This document shows positions 54,632 through 63,983 of a DNA stretch of 64,000 bases, piece after piece. Within the stretch, counting starts at the first letter, position 1, and each line of letters begins with the position of its first letter. A model generated the notes under the pieces. The model was not told the DNA's origin. It worked only from the letters and a program-made list of their open reading frames with translations, and did not search any database. This stretch comes from Nitrospira sp. (GTDB taxonomy: Bacteria > Nitrospirota > Nitrospiria > Nitrospirales > Nitrospiraceae), in the NCBI GenBank assembly GCA_029194535.1, contig JARFXR010000002.1:372001-436000 (forward strand), in the 5' to 3' direction. Position numbers and translations under genes: made by a program.

Positions 54632-56134
54632 TTAGCGAGCTTGCACGCGGTGGGAGAAGCGAGTCGTACCGGTGTCGTCAACAAACGACACCTCAAACGC
54701 CTCGGCGGTGACTCGGACGAGTCCGAAATTGGAGTACCCCCCGTCGTTGAGCAGGACGGTCGGGTGCAGGCCGGGGTTCGGCGGCGTCAGGCGACCAAAT
54801 CGCGCCGACAGCGGCCCCGCCACGAACTCGTGGAAATCGACGCGGCCGTCTCCGTCCGGATCGTAGGCGTTGGCTTGCACATAGTGGACGTCGCCCGCAA
54901 GGAACACGACGTTCTTGATCTGGTCCGCCAGGATCCGATCGACGAGGACCTGCCGTTCCCGCTCGAAACCGGTCCCGTCTGATCCCCTGGCGGCTCCGCC
55001 GGGGGGTCCGCCTGCCCACCCGTCATAGCCGGGTGAGGCCGCGCCGCCGCCTTTGGGAATCGAAAGCGGCACGCTCGTCACTACGGCTTTCCACGTCGCC
55101 GTAGACGTGCGTAGCCCATCGACCAGCCAAGCCAACTGAGTCGGCCCCAGCATCGTCTTGGTCGGCCCGTCCGGGTCGGAATTCCTGCTGCGATACTGTC
55201 GCGTATCGAGGATGAAAATCTCGAGATCCGCACCGTACCGGACGCTGCGATACATTCGATCTGGATCGCCGGCCTGGACCGCCATCGGCCAATATTCCCG
55301 CAGGGCCTGACGCCCAGCGGCCATCTTGGGCTCGTAAGGGCCGGCAAAATTGTCCTGTACTTCATGATCGTCCCAGATCACGTATAGTGGCACGCGGCTC
55401 AGCAGTCTGCGCAATGCCGGAGCACCTCGTTGGTATCGATGCCGCAGCCGATATTCCGGCAAATTCGTGGCTATGAAACCCGCTCCCGGTTCGTTGGGAG
55501 GAGCCGAACAGATTCCGTCGGCATAGATGGTGTCGCCGAGAAAGATAAAGAAATCTGGACGCTGCGCGCCGATCACGTCGAATATCGGATAGCCGGCCTC
55601 CCCCTGTCGGCACCGTTCCTGACCTCCCAAATCCCCGCTCCACGCGAACGTCAGCGGCACGGACCGCGCCGGTTCCGGCAGCGTCGTCACCTCACCGGTT
55701 GCGGCAAGGGAGCCGGGCATCGGGCCCGATGCGTGATCGACGGAATCGACGAGAACACGGTATCGGTACCGGGTGGCAGGAGTCAGATGTTCGAGCGGCA
55801 CGGACAGGGTGAAGTCGGTGTCTGCAGTCGTGACCTGCGTCGGAGTCTGCGATACGACCGGTCGTAGCGACGCCATCGCGCCCGTCTTCTCCCAGTCGTC
55901 AAGCGGCGCCCACAGAATCTGGACGGCTTTCGGGCCGTCCGTGCGCAGCCACAGCACCGCCGACCGGCTGGTCACATCACCGACCGCCAGCCCTTCGGGC
56001 AACAGCTTGTCTCTGAACGCCGTCGTCTCTGGAAAGGGGCTGTCCGGAGGGAGCGCTTCACGGGAGGCCGACGTGCACGCGGTCAACACCGCGAGTGCCA
56101 GAACACACAACGCCAAGGTTGAAAAGCCGGTCAT
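54632..56134 (-). CDS. phoD: PhoD-like alkaline phosphatase lipoprotein
   Basis: The ATG at 56134 gives 500 residues with a lipobox ending at Cys20 (AVLTAC). A PhoD N-terminal Ig-like domain (about 40-140, VTSRSAVLWLRTDGPKAVQI) precedes the metallophosphatase domain with FAWSGDLGGQ, FFIFLGDTIYADG, VIWDDHEVQDNFAG, VTSVPLSIP and VVFLAGDVHY. These supply the Ca/Fe ligands. PhoD hydrolyses phosphate mono- and diesters outside the cytoplasm. No pho box could be seen upstream. Confidence 0.9.
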   Translation of the reverse strand: MTGFSTLALCVLALAVLTACTSASREALPPDSPFPETTAFRDKLLPEGLAVGDVTSRSAVLWLRTDGPKAVQILWAPLDDWEKTGAMASLRPVVSQTPTQVTTADTDFTLSVPLEHLTPATRYRYRVLVDSVDHASGPMPGSLAATGEVTTLPEPARSVPLTFAWSGDLGGQERCRQGEAGYPIFDVIGAQRPDFFIFLGDTIYADGICSAPPNEPGAGFIATNLPEYRLRHRYQRGAPALRRLLSRVPLYVIWDDHEVQDNFAGPYEPKMAAGRQALREYWPMAVQAGDPDRMYRSVRYGADLEIFILDTRQYRSRNSDPDGPTKTMLGPTQLAWLVDGLRTSTATWKAVVTSVPLSIPKGGGAASPGYDGWAGGPPGGAARGSDGTGFERERQVLVDRILADQIKNVVFLAGDVHYVQANAYDPDGDGRVDFHEFVAGPLSARFGRLTPPNPGLHPTVLLNDGGYSNFGLVRVTAEAFEVSFVDDTGTTRFSHRVQAR

Positions 56135-56170
56135 CGGTCGTGCATACTGTCGAATCTGAAGGGGGACCAC

Positions 56171-56410
56171 GTGAACCAATTTCACTGTATCATCCAAGGC
56201 TGCCAAGGGAAGGTCTACGCTCCAGCCGGTACACACAACGTCTGCAAGGAACATTTTCTCCATTATCTCACGTGGCGCCGCCGCAAGGGCCCTCAGATGT
56301 TTTTGACCTATGCCGGCATGACGATGGACCAACGCGACGTGATCGTCGCGGAATGGCAACAGACCGTCCGCGCCGTCGAACCCTCGCCTGCTTCCGCTCC
56401 GAAGCCTTGA
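56171..56410 (+). CDS. small hypothetical protein with Cys/His cluster
   Basis: The start is GTG at 56171. The 79-residue product has a possible zinc site near the N-terminus (QFHCIIQGCQGKVY, then HNVCKEHFLHYLTW), followed by RRRKGPQMFLTYAGMTMDQR and a Pro-rich tail. It is divergent from the PhoD gene with 36 bases between starts. No family name known; the Cys/His spacing argues that it is a real protein. Confidence 0.55.
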   Translation: MNQFHCIIQGCQGKVYAPAGTHNVCKEHFLHYLTWRRRKGPQMFLTYAGMTMDQRDVIVAEWQQTVRAVEPSPASAPKP

Positions 56411-56545
56411 CCCCATCGCTCCCTGCATTGATTCTCTACTCCGCGCACGCACATCCATCGAGCTGACGAGTCGCAATGTAGGTCAGATTGCTGCGGTATT
56501 TCATTCGGCGAGCGCACACGTGCGGCTCGTGATTCCTCGCCTCGT

Positions 56546-56938
56546 TCACCCCATCACCGTACTTCCGTGATGATGAATCATCAGCCACTCATCCCCGATT
56601 CGCTCGAACAGATTCGTTGCCAGCACGTGCGCCTGTTGGGGCTCATCCGACTGCTGGCTCGTGATGTTCTCGACACAGATGACCCAGGCGATGTCGCCCG
56701 CCACCTGCACCGTGATTTCGGTCAGCTCGAACTTCATCGAGAAGGTGTTGTTGAAAATCAGCACCCAGGAGTCGCGCACCGAAGGCCAATCTGAACGGAG
56801 CGTCCAGCCCGGATGAATGCAGGTGACATATTCGAGGTGCGCCCATACCTCGTCCATTTTGGCGATGTCGAGCGATTCGAACGCATCGTAAAATCGCTGA
56901 TTGGCTCTGGTGACTTCTTCAATGCGCTGTTCGATCAC
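56546..56938 (-). CDS. SnoaL/NTF2-like protein
   Basis: The 130-residue product has the cone-shaped NTF2 fold pattern: an N-terminal helix QRIEEVTRANQRFYDAFESL, the DIAKMDEVWAH turn, HPGWTLRSDWPSVRDSW and the strands FELTEITVQVAGDIAWVICV and WLMIHHHGSTV. Members of this group are small isomerase-like or ligand-binding proteins, often annotated as ketosteroid-isomerase-like. The physiological substrate is not known. Confidence 0.85.
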   Translation of the reverse strand: MIEQRIEEVTRANQRFYDAFESLDIAKMDEVWAHLEYVTCIHPGWTLRSDWPSVRDSWVLIFNNTFSMKFELTEITVQVAGDIAWVICVENITSQQSDEPQQAHVLATNLFERIGDEWLMIHHHGSTVMG

Positions 56939-57007
56939 AGGTCTCCCCCGTCCGAGCGGAGTATCATACTGGAAACTGCCTAGGAGGGCGAGAACGAAAC
57001 GTCCGGA

Positions 57008-57913
57008 TCAGGCACGGGCGAGGGTCGAGGTTTGGTGATGAACCAGCCAGACGCCGGCTAGGATCAGCGTGACTCCCGCCACCTCGATCATCCCGACTGA
57101 TTCGCCGAGGATCACGGCGGACAGGGCTACGGCCGCGACCGGAGTCAGATTTCCCAGCACGGTCGCGCGGGACGGTCCGATACCCTTCACCCCGTACAGC
57201 CATGCCTGCTGCGCCATCGCAGTGGCGAATACGATCAGATATCCGAGCGCCACCCAGTCACTGGCGCCGACGGAGGCCCATCCCGCCTGGGATGCTTTGC
57301 GATCCGTCCAGAGCAACGGAATCTGAAGCCCTGTCGCGACCAGCAGCGTCGTCCAATTGACGGTCAAGGCCGACACCCGCTCCATGATGGCGCGACTGCC
57401 GATGCTGTACAACGCCCAACTGACGACTCCCAGGAAAACCAGCAGACTACCGAGGAGCGGCTGCTCTCCTACAGCCTGAAAACCTGCCACGGAGACGAGC
57501 GCGACTCCCATGAACGACAATAGGCTTCCGCCCCACACCATTCGCAAGGGCACGTCTTGAATCAAGACCGCCGACAAGAGCGCGGTCACAACCGGCGCGG
57601 ACCCGATGATGACGCCAGCCACGGCGCCGCTGACGTAGTTGAGGCCCATCAGAATCAGGAGATGATTGCCGAGCACACCCAGCCCGAGCCCAAACAGGAT
57701 ACGGAGGTCTCCTGCCATCAATCCCGCCACTGAGCGCTCCTGCCATGCCCAGGTAACCAGCAGGATGACAAGCCCTCCCATGTCGCGCAGCACGGAGGCT
57801 TCGACTGCGGAGAACCCGCTCAGCGCCAGCTTTTGTGCGACGATGGATCCCCCCCAGAGTATGGCGGCGGTCACGATCGCTCCATAGGCGAAACTGTTGG
57901 ACTGCTGTGACAT
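57008..57913 (-). CDS. EamA/DMT-family transporter
   Basis: From the ATG at 57913 the product is 301 residues with ten hydrophobic helices in two EamA repeats. The first repeat has AILWGGSIVAQKLALSGF and the second VVSWALYSIGSRAIME; each repeat ends in a short loop before a final helix (YVSGAVAGVIIGSAPVVTAL, VTLILAGVWLVHHQ). DMT transporters export small metabolites or amino acids; the substrate cannot be predicted. It is divergent from the histidine kinase gene. Confidence 0.9.
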   Translation of the reverse strand: MSQQSNSFAYGAIVTAAILWGGSIVAQKLALSGFSAVEASVLRDMGGLVILLVTWAWQERSVAGLMAGDLRILFGLGLGVLGNHLLILMGLNYVSGAVAGVIIGSAPVVTALLSAVLIQDVPLRMVWGGSLLSFMGVALVSVAGFQAVGEQPLLGSLLVFLGVVSWALYSIGSRAIMERVSALTVNWTTLLVATGLQIPLLWTDRKASQAGWASVGASDWVALGYLIVFATAMAQQAWLYGVKGIGPSRATVLGNLTPVAAVALSAVILGESVGMIEVAGVTLILAGVWLVHHQTSTLARA

Positions 57914-58074
57914 GGTTATGGTTAAGGGGATACAATCCTTCACGGCCACCGTCAAGCAGTATTCCTCATCCTTCGTCATCGTGTCCGCGCCCGTCTCGAT
58001 TCATCGCTGGAGCAGCCAGCTTGCACCTCCGGACCTGAAAGGATCATAATTTTCGGCCATCACGAGCCGATTGC

Positions 58075-59589
58075 ATGTCCTCCATCGACAAAGAATGGTT
58101 GCGCGGCGGCGCGTTGGTGCTGCTCCTCTCGGGACTCTTCGTCCTGGACATCCATACGCCGCTGAGTCTTGCCAACCATATTCTCTACGCCGTTGCCATC
58201 GTGATCGCGATCGGTTCCCGCTTTCCATGGATCCCGGGACTGGTCGCGACGATCTGCACCGCTCTCACGATCATCGGCACATTCCTCAGTCCCCAGCTTC
58301 CCAATCAGCCGCTGTGGATTCCGATCGCCAACCGGACCTTCACAATTCTCATCCTGTGGGTCCTGGTCTGGTTCGCGCTGAAGCGCCGGCAGGCGGAAAC
58401 AGCGTTGCAGAAGGTCAATGAAGGACTTGAGGAGAGGATCGCCGACCGGACCAGGCAGCTCGCCGGCGTCAACGAAGCATTGGTCTCCGAGGTCACCGAG
58501 CGCATGCAGACTGAACGGGCCTTTCGCCTCTCGGAGGGGCGGCTCGCCGGGATTCTGGATATTGCCGAGGACGCCATCATCCTGATCGAAGAAGACCGAT
58601 CCATCTCGCTTTTCAATCAGGGCGCATCGAGATTGTTCGGCTACAGGCCGGAAGAAGTCCTGGGGAAACCGATCGAACTGCTGCTGCCCACGCGCCACCG
58701 GCTCCATCACACCGCCAATATCCAAGCCTTTGCGCTCGGCTCCGAATCGGCGCGCCGTATGGCTGAAAGCCGGGGAGTCTTTGGTCTGAGAAAAGATGGA
58801 AAGGAATTTCCTGCCGAGGCCAGCATTTCGAAACTTACCGTCGGCGAGAAGACGACCTTCACGGTGATCTTGCGGGATATCAGCGACCGCCTGCAAGCCG
58901 AGGGGCAACTGCAGTCGCTGACCGCACAGCTGATGACGGCGCAGGAAGAAGAGCGCCGGCGGATCTCCCGCGAATTGCACGACGACATCAATCAACGGTT
59001 GGCCATCGTCGTCATCGAACTGGGCAACATGGAGACGGACCCCTCACTGTCCGATGGGCGGGCTCGTCATGCGATCCAATCGCTGGCCCAGCGTCTGGCG
59101 ACCATTTCCGACGATGTCCGCCGCATCGCCTACGAATTCCATTCCTCAATCCTGGACGATCTGGGGCTTCCGGCTGCCCTCACGCGTCTGACCGATGAAT
59201 TTTCTTCGCGGACCGGCGTGAAAACCATCGTGGTCCAGGAGGAGCTGACACCTTCGTTTCCACGGGACATCGCGTCCTGCCTGTACCGGATCGCACAAGA
59301 GAGCCTGACGAACGTGACCCGACACGCCAAAGCTTCGCGGGTCGAGCTTGAATTGACGTGCGACGGTTCCGCAGTTACCCTATCGATTCAGGACAATGGG
59401 ACGGGATTCGATCCAGAGCCATACCGCCACCAACAAGGGTTGGGATTGATTAACATGCGAGAGCGGGTCCGGGCCGTCCACGGCCGGCTGGACATCCATT
59501 CAGGACCCGGCCTCGGCACCCGGATCTCCGTGCTCGTTCCTCTTCCTGGAGCCTATGCCAATGAAGAAGCCGCGAATCCTGCTGGCTGA
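58075..59589 (+). CDS. membrane sensor histidine kinase (HisKA_3/NarX type) with PAS
   Basis: The 504-residue protein has about four N-terminal helices (to residue 100), a short coiled linker (105-145), a PAS domain (about 150-270) and a HisKA_3 dimerisation helix with phospho-His302 (RRISRELHDDINQRLA). A HATPase_c domain with DNGTGFD and GLGLINMRERV ends it. It overlaps the NarL-type regulator gene by 35 bases, so the two form a pair. The signal is unknown; PAS suggests small-molecule or redox input. Confidence 0.93.
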   Translation: MSSIDKEWLRGGALVLLLSGLFVLDIHTPLSLANHILYAVAIVIAIGSRFPWIPGLVATICTALTIIGTFLSPQLPNQPLWIPIANRTFTILILWVLVWFALKRRQAETALQKVNEGLEERIADRTRQLAGVNEALVSEVTERMQTERAFRLSEGRLAGILDIAEDAIILIEEDRSISLFNQGASRLFGYRPEEVLGKPIELLLPTRHRLHHTANIQAFALGSESARRMAESRGVFGLRKDGKEFPAEASISKLTVGEKTTFTVILRDISDRLQAEGQLQSLTAQLMTAQEEERRRISRELHDDINQRLAIVVIELGNMETDPSLSDGRARHAIQSLAQRLATISDDVRRIAYEFHSSILDDLGLPAALTRLTDEFSSRTGVKTIVVQEELTPSFPRDIASCLYRIAQESLTNVTRHAKASRVELELTCDGSAVTLSIQDNGTGFDPEPYRHQQGLGLINMRERVRAVHGRLDIHSGPGLGTRISVLVPLPGAYANEEAANPAG

Positions 59590-60205
59590 CGACCATACCC
59601 TCGTCCTCGAGGGATTCAAGAAACTGCTCGAAGAGCACTGCGAACTCGCCGGGACCGTCGAGGACGGGCGCGCGCTTGTCGAAGCCGCGGAACGTGTTCA
59701 TCCCGACCTGATCCTGCTCGATATCACGATGCCCAGACTCAACGGCATTGACGCAGCCAAGAAGCTGAAACGCTTGCTTCCCGACGTGAAACTCATCTTC
59801 GTGACCATGCATGCGGATACGGCATACATCACCGAGGCCTTCAAGGCGGGTGCGTCCGGTTATCTCCTCAAGCGGTCGGCTGGGAAGGAATTGGTCCAAG
59901 CGATTCAGTGCGTGATGGGAGGGAACTACTACGTCACCCCGCTTATTACGAAAGATGTGATCAGCTCCTTTCTCAGCCCCGGCCAACCCCGAATCGCCGC
60001 GGCCGACGACCTGACCATGAGGCAACGCGAGATCTTGCAACTCGTCGCTGAGGGTTTTTCGGCCAAAGAGATCGCCGCGCAGCTGAAGGTCTCCCATCGA
60101 ACCGTCGAATTCCATAAAGCCAAGATCATGGAATTGCTGGACTTGCACACGACCGCCGACTTGGTTAAATACGCAGTTGCGCACGGCTTGGTTTCCAGCT
60201 CGTGA
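59561..60205 (+). CDS. NarL/FixJ-type response regulator
   Basis: From the ATG at 59561 (MKKPRILLADDHTLVLEGF) the 214-residue product has a full receiver: acidic pair Asp10-Asp11, acceptor Asp54 in LILLDITMP and the conserved Lys in GYLLKRS. A LuxR-type HTH follows (LTMRQREILQLVAEGFSAKE, VSHRTVEFHKAKIM). It overlaps the kinase gene by 29 bases or more (an ATG at 59555 is also in frame), so it is the cognate regulator. Confidence 0.93.
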   Translation: MKKPRILLADDHTLVLEGFKKLLEEHCELAGTVEDGRALVEAAERVHPDLILLDITMPRLNGIDAAKKLKRLLPDVKLIFVTMHADTAYITEAFKAGASGYLLKRSAGKELVQAIQCVMGGNYYVTPLITKDVISSFLSPGQPRIAAADDLTMRQREILQLVAEGFSAKEIAAQLKVSHRTVEFHKAKIMELLDLHTTADLVKYAVAHGLVSSS

Positions 60206-60364
60206 TCACGTACCGAACGGTTCTCTCGTAATTCTCGCCGCGGAAGCCGGTAGTTTTCCAGATAGGCTCCGGTAACATTCCACTCCTCGTTTGAACGGCG
60301 CATCGGGTAGACTCCTTCGTGGCGATTTATGCGCGGTGCCGGCACTACAGATGACGAAGTCGTG

Positions 60365-60814
60365 ATGGGACGCGTGCGGATCCTATTGGCCGACGATCAG
60401 GCCCAGACGGTTGCCCTGCTCCGGCTTCGATTGGAGTCGGAGTACGACATCGTCGGAGCGGCGGAGAACGGATTGACGGCCATCGAAGCCGCCAGAACCT
60501 TCCGTCCCGATGTGTTCCTGACGAATGTTGAGATGCCGATCTTGAACGGAATTGCCGCAGCGCGAGAAATTCATGAGTTCTTGCCCGACTGTCGGGTCAT
60601 CTTCTATAGTTCGTGCGGAGATCCCGACACGATGGCTGCGGCATTTGAAGCCGGAGCTTCGGGGTATCTTATCAACGATACAGCCCGCTCGCTGCTTTCC
60701 TCTATCCGAGCCGTCGTACAGTACATATGGCGCCGGGAACCATATGTTACATCGGACTTCCCTCCCCCGGATTCCCCGCGAGGTCAGACGTTGACGCAGT
60801 ACGGAGCCTGCTAG
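60365..60814 (+). CDS. stand-alone receiver with Asn at the acceptor position
   Basis: Start ATG at 60365 (a possible earlier start at 60329). The product has a receiver fold with the acidic pair (ILLADDQ), but the acceptor is Asn54 (VFLTNVEMP), the Thr/Ser position reads YSSCGD, and the Lys position reads YLINDT. It cannot be phosphorylated in the normal way. A C-terminal tail of about 35 residues has no recognised domain. It lies between a canonical regulator and a Glu-bearing receiver, on one strand. Confidence 0.75.
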   Translation: MGRVRILLADDQAQTVALLRLRLESEYDIVGAAENGLTAIEAARTFRPDVFLTNVEMPILNGIAAAREIHEFLPDCRVIFYSSCGDPDTMAAAFEAGASGYLINDTARSLLSSIRAVVQYIWRREPYVTSDFPPPDSPRGQTLTQYGAC

Positions 60815-60888
60815 GTCAATGGGTTGGGTCCTCAGGGCAACGCTCCGCATCTCCATGGCTCTGCCCTGTGCATGAAAAGGTGGACGCG

Positions 60889-61338
60889 GTGAATACTGAC
60901 GCTTCATCCTCCGCAACTGGATCTTCGGCCGCTGCGCCTTCCACAAGGAACGCTCCCGGACGGCGCATCCTCGTGATCGACGGCGACGACGATGTCCGCC
61001 GGATTCTCCGTGATCGACTCGGCGCGCTCGGTTTTGATGTGACCGCAGAAGCGGACGGCGCCTCGGGGCTGTCACGCATCGCCAATGATCAGCCGACAAA
61101 TCCCTTTCATGGGGTGCTCATTGAACTGTATCTGCCGGGACTCGATGGCCTTGCGGTCCTCCGAGAGGTGCGCACCCGTTTCCCGTCAATCCCCATTGTG
61201 GTCATGGCGGACTCCATGCACGTGGCGAATCTTCGGCAAGCCATGAATGTCGGAGCGACGGAGTACATCGTCAAACCTTTCGACTCTGAACTGTTTCGGC
61301 GCAAGTGCTTGAGCGTATTCTTCGAGGGAAAGGATTAG
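60889..61338 (+). CDS. stand-alone receiver with Glu at the acceptor position
   Basis: I used the GTG at 60889, with AAGGTGG upstream; the frame is open further up but without family support. After a Ser/Ala-rich stretch (about 1-24) the receiver has the acidic residues (VIDGDDD), Glu79 in place of the acceptor Asp (VLIELYLPG), and the conserved Lys129 (YIVKPF). Glu often mimics phospho-Asp, so the domain may be locked in an active-like state. No output domain is attached. Confidence 0.75.
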   Translation: MNTDASSSATGSSAAAPSTRNAPGRRILVIDGDDDVRRILRDRLGALGFDVTAEADGASGLSRIANDQPTNPFHGVLIELYLPGLDGLAVLREVRTRFPSIPIVVMADSMHVANLRQAMNVGATEYIVKPFDSELFRRKCLSVFFEGKD

Positions 61339-61473
61339 GCGCAACAGCACCGCACCCAATTGCTCCCCAATCTTGCTCGACTATGTTGCGACGGCGTGGT
61401 ATGCGCGACTTGCCACATCGGTCTGAACTCGCGTAGCCTCAGGACGAACACCCGGTCAAAAGGGGGACGACAT

Positions 61474-62760
61474 ATGACACACCGACGGATTTCTTTGCTC
61501 ATTTGCCTGACCTCGGCGCTCCAGATCGGCGCCGTACCCCTTCGATCCCAAGCGACTGAATTGTCAGGAGCACCGGTCTACCAACTCGGCACCATAATCG
61601 AGATGGCGCTTGCCAGAAACCCCGTGGTGTCCTCCGCCGAGGGGCACATCGACCACCAGCGAGGCCAGCAGACAGCGGCGGGTGCCTATCCCAATCCGCA
61701 CATCTTAGGCAACGCGGGCTACGGTGAGATTCGGGATGCCGGCCGCGCCGACATCGCGCAATCGCTTGCTCGTCAGTCGATCGTGGAATACAACATGGTC
61801 ATTGGACAGCCGCTGGAATGGCCGGCCATGCGCTCCGCCCGCCAGCGGGTTGCGGACGCAGGTCTGGCCACGGCAAACGCGGGCATGTCCGAAACACGAT
61901 TGAATTTGACCACACAGGTCAAGGTCGCGTTTTATGATCTGTTGCTCGCCCAGCAGGACGCGGCGCTGGCCCAGCAGAACCTTGAAATCGTCGAAGGGGT
62001 CGGCAGGATCGTCAAGGCCAGAGTCAAGTCAGGAGAAGCGCCGCAATTCGAACTGATCAAAGCGGAGGTGGAAGTCCTAAAGGCCAAGCAGGTCCTCGTT
62101 CGCGCCGAGAATGTGGTGCGGGTGAATCGGGTGATCGTGGACACCCTCACCGGTGGCGGACTCGGGCCCTCGTACATGGTTCAGGGAGATTTCCTGAACA
62201 TGTCCAAGGAATTGCGTATCGATAAGCTCATGGCACGTATGGCCCAAGACCACCCGACCATTCAGCGTCTCCTGCAATCCGTCGAGCAATCGGATTGGCG
62301 GATTGAGTTCGAGCGGCAGTCGAGAGTGCCCCAGGTCACTGTCAACGGGAGTTATTGGCGCGAGATCGGCCGCGAAGCCGTGCAAGGCGGCCTGTCTCTA
62401 CCGGTCCCGGTTTGGTACCGACGCCAGGGAGAGATCGCGGCATCATTGGGCACCAAGCGGCGAGAGGAGGCCGAATTGTTGCGCGCGCGCAACGAACTGG
62501 CCCGGGCGATCCACCAACACTATCAGGATGCCAGAACAACGGCCGAGCTCATCGACGTGTTCGACAAGGGTCTCCTGAAACAGGCTCAGGAAGCCCTCCG
62601 ACTGGCCCAGTTCAGTTTTCAGCAGGGTGCATCCAGCCTCTTGGAGGTCTTCGACGCCCAACGGGTCCAACGACAGATCCAGATGGACTACGCCCAAGCT
62701 CGATATGACTTATCCGTCGCCTTGGCACGACTTGAGCGGGCGGTCGGCGGAGCGCTATGA
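61474..62760 (+). CDS. outer-membrane efflux channel of the TolC/CusC type
   Basis: The ATG at 61474 opens on a signal peptide (ISLLICLTSALQIGAVPLRS). The 428-residue mature-type protein shows the two internally repeated TolC domains: an N-terminal ALARNPVVSSAEGHIDHQRG region and a second repeat with RMAQDHPTIQRLLQSVEQSD. Long coiled helices and a C-terminal FQQGASSLLEVFDAQRVQRQ complete it. It is closest to channels of heavy-metal RND pumps. The stop overlaps the adaptor gene as ATGA. Confidence 0.9.
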   Translation: MTHRRISLLICLTSALQIGAVPLRSQATELSGAPVYQLGTIIEMALARNPVVSSAEGHIDHQRGQQTAAGAYPNPHILGNAGYGEIRDAGRADIAQSLARQSIVEYNMVIGQPLEWPAMRSARQRVADAGLATANAGMSETRLNLTTQVKVAFYDLLLAQQDAALAQQNLEIVEGVGRIVKARVKSGEAPQFELIKAEVEVLKAKQVLVRAENVVRVNRVIVDTLTGGGLGPSYMVQGDFLNMSKELRIDKLMARMAQDHPTIQRLLQSVEQSDWRIEFERQSRVPQVTVNGSYWREIGREAVQGGLSLPVPVWYRRQGEIAASLGTKRREEAELLRARNELARAIHQHYQDARTTAELIDVFDKGLLKQAQEALRLAQFSFQQGASSLLEVFDAQRVQRQIQMDYAQARYDLSVALARLERAVGGAL

Positions 62761-63983
62761 TATCGACTGGATCGAGGCGATCGACTGACATGCGCGCTCA
62801 ATCCCGGCATGGCGTTCTCCCTTTGCTCGGCTGGGTGCTTGCGGGCCTGATGGTTTCGTCCATAGGTTGCGACAGTACGCCCAGCGACGCGGTCAGGTTC
62901 AAACCGCCCGTCGGCTCGGCCGCGGGGGTTGTGGTCCTGTCTCCGGAGGATTCCTCGCGGGTCGGTCTGGTCGTCCAACCGGTCGCCCGTAGCGAGTTTC
63001 GAACTCATCGTGACTTCCCGGCCATCGTGCAGCCCAACCAACGGGCCGTGGCCGACATTACCACGCTCGTTCGGGGTCGTGTTGTCGACGTCTATACGGA
63101 CCTCGGCCAGCAAGTCGAAGCTAACGCACTCCTCGCCATCTTGTACAGCAGCGAACTGGGGTTGGCCCAGTCCGCCTATCTGAAGTCGCAAGCGAAGCTG
63201 CATGTGGCCGAGCAGGCCTATGCCCGAGCGAAATTTCTGTTGCAGGAAAAAGTGATCGGTGAAGCAGAGGCGCAACGACGCAAGGCCGAACTGCTCAGTA
63301 TGCAGGCGGAAGCGCACGAAGCGCGCGACCACCTGAAGCTGCTGGGCATGAACGATGAGGAATTTCGCCGTCTCGACCAAACCCGGACCATTCGCTCCCA
63401 TGTTCCGATTGTGGCCCCGTTTGCGGGACGGATCATCGGACGCAACCTGACGCGAGGGGAAGTCGTCGAAACCACCGAGAAGCTCTTTGTGGTGGCCGAC
63501 CTGTCTGAGGTGTGGGTCCGCGCCAACATTCCCGAAAAGGACATTCCCTTCGTGCACTTGGTGCATGCGGCCGGTGGCACGCAAGCCGACGTACGCGTCA
63601 ACGCCTATCCGAATGAAGTCTTCAAAGGTACCATCACTTATGTCGGCGACGTGCTGGATCCGGCGACGCGAACCATGCAACTTCGGCTCGAGCTGCCAAA
63701 TCCCGAAGGCCGATTGAAGCCTGAGATGTTCGCGACGATCCGTCTGTACTCGGAACCGCAGCCGGACAGGTTGGCCCTGCCGGAATCCGCCCTGCAGCGA
63801 GATCATGATCGGACGTTCGTCTTCGTGCGGCGCAACGAAAATGAATACGAAGCCCGTGACGTCCAGATCGGCGAATCCAACGGTGCGCTCACCACGATTC
63901 TCGGCGGCCTCAGCGAGGGCGATCCCGTCGTCACGCAAGGCGCGTTCGTCCTGAAGTCCGAGCTCCTCAAGAAGCAGGTCTGA
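62757..63983 (+). CDS. RND efflux periplasmic adaptor lipoprotein (CusB/CzcB type)
   Basis: The 408-residue product carries a lipobox (MVSSIGC, Cys38 from the ATG at 62757). It has the barrel-sandwich hybrid (VVDVYTDLGQQVEANALLAI), a short helical hairpin with AEQAYARAKFLLQEKVIGEA, and beta-barrel parts (AGRIIGRNLTRGEVVETTEK, VWVRANIPEKDI). Its length and KDIPFVHLV step match metal-export adaptors. Four-base overlaps with the channel gene and the next gene indicate one transcript. Confidence 0.9.
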   Translation: MISTGSRRSTDMRAQSRHGVLPLLGWVLAGLMVSSIGCDSTPSDAVRFKPPVGSAAGVVVLSPEDSSRVGLVVQPVARSEFRTHRDFPAIVQPNQRAVADITTLVRGRVVDVYTDLGQQVEANALLAILYSSELGLAQSAYLKSQAKLHVAEQAYARAKFLLQEKVIGEAEAQRRKAELLSMQAEAHEARDHLKLLGMNDEEFRRLDQTRTIRSHVPIVAPFAGRIIGRNLTRGEVVETTEKLFVVADLSEVWVRANIPEKDIPFVHLVHAAGGTQADVRVNAYPNEVFKGTITYVGDVLDPATRTMQLRLELPNPEGRLKPEMFATIRLYSEPQPDRLALPESALQRDHDRTFVFVRRNENEYEARDVQIGESNGALTTILGGLSEGDPVVTQGAFVLKSELLKKQV

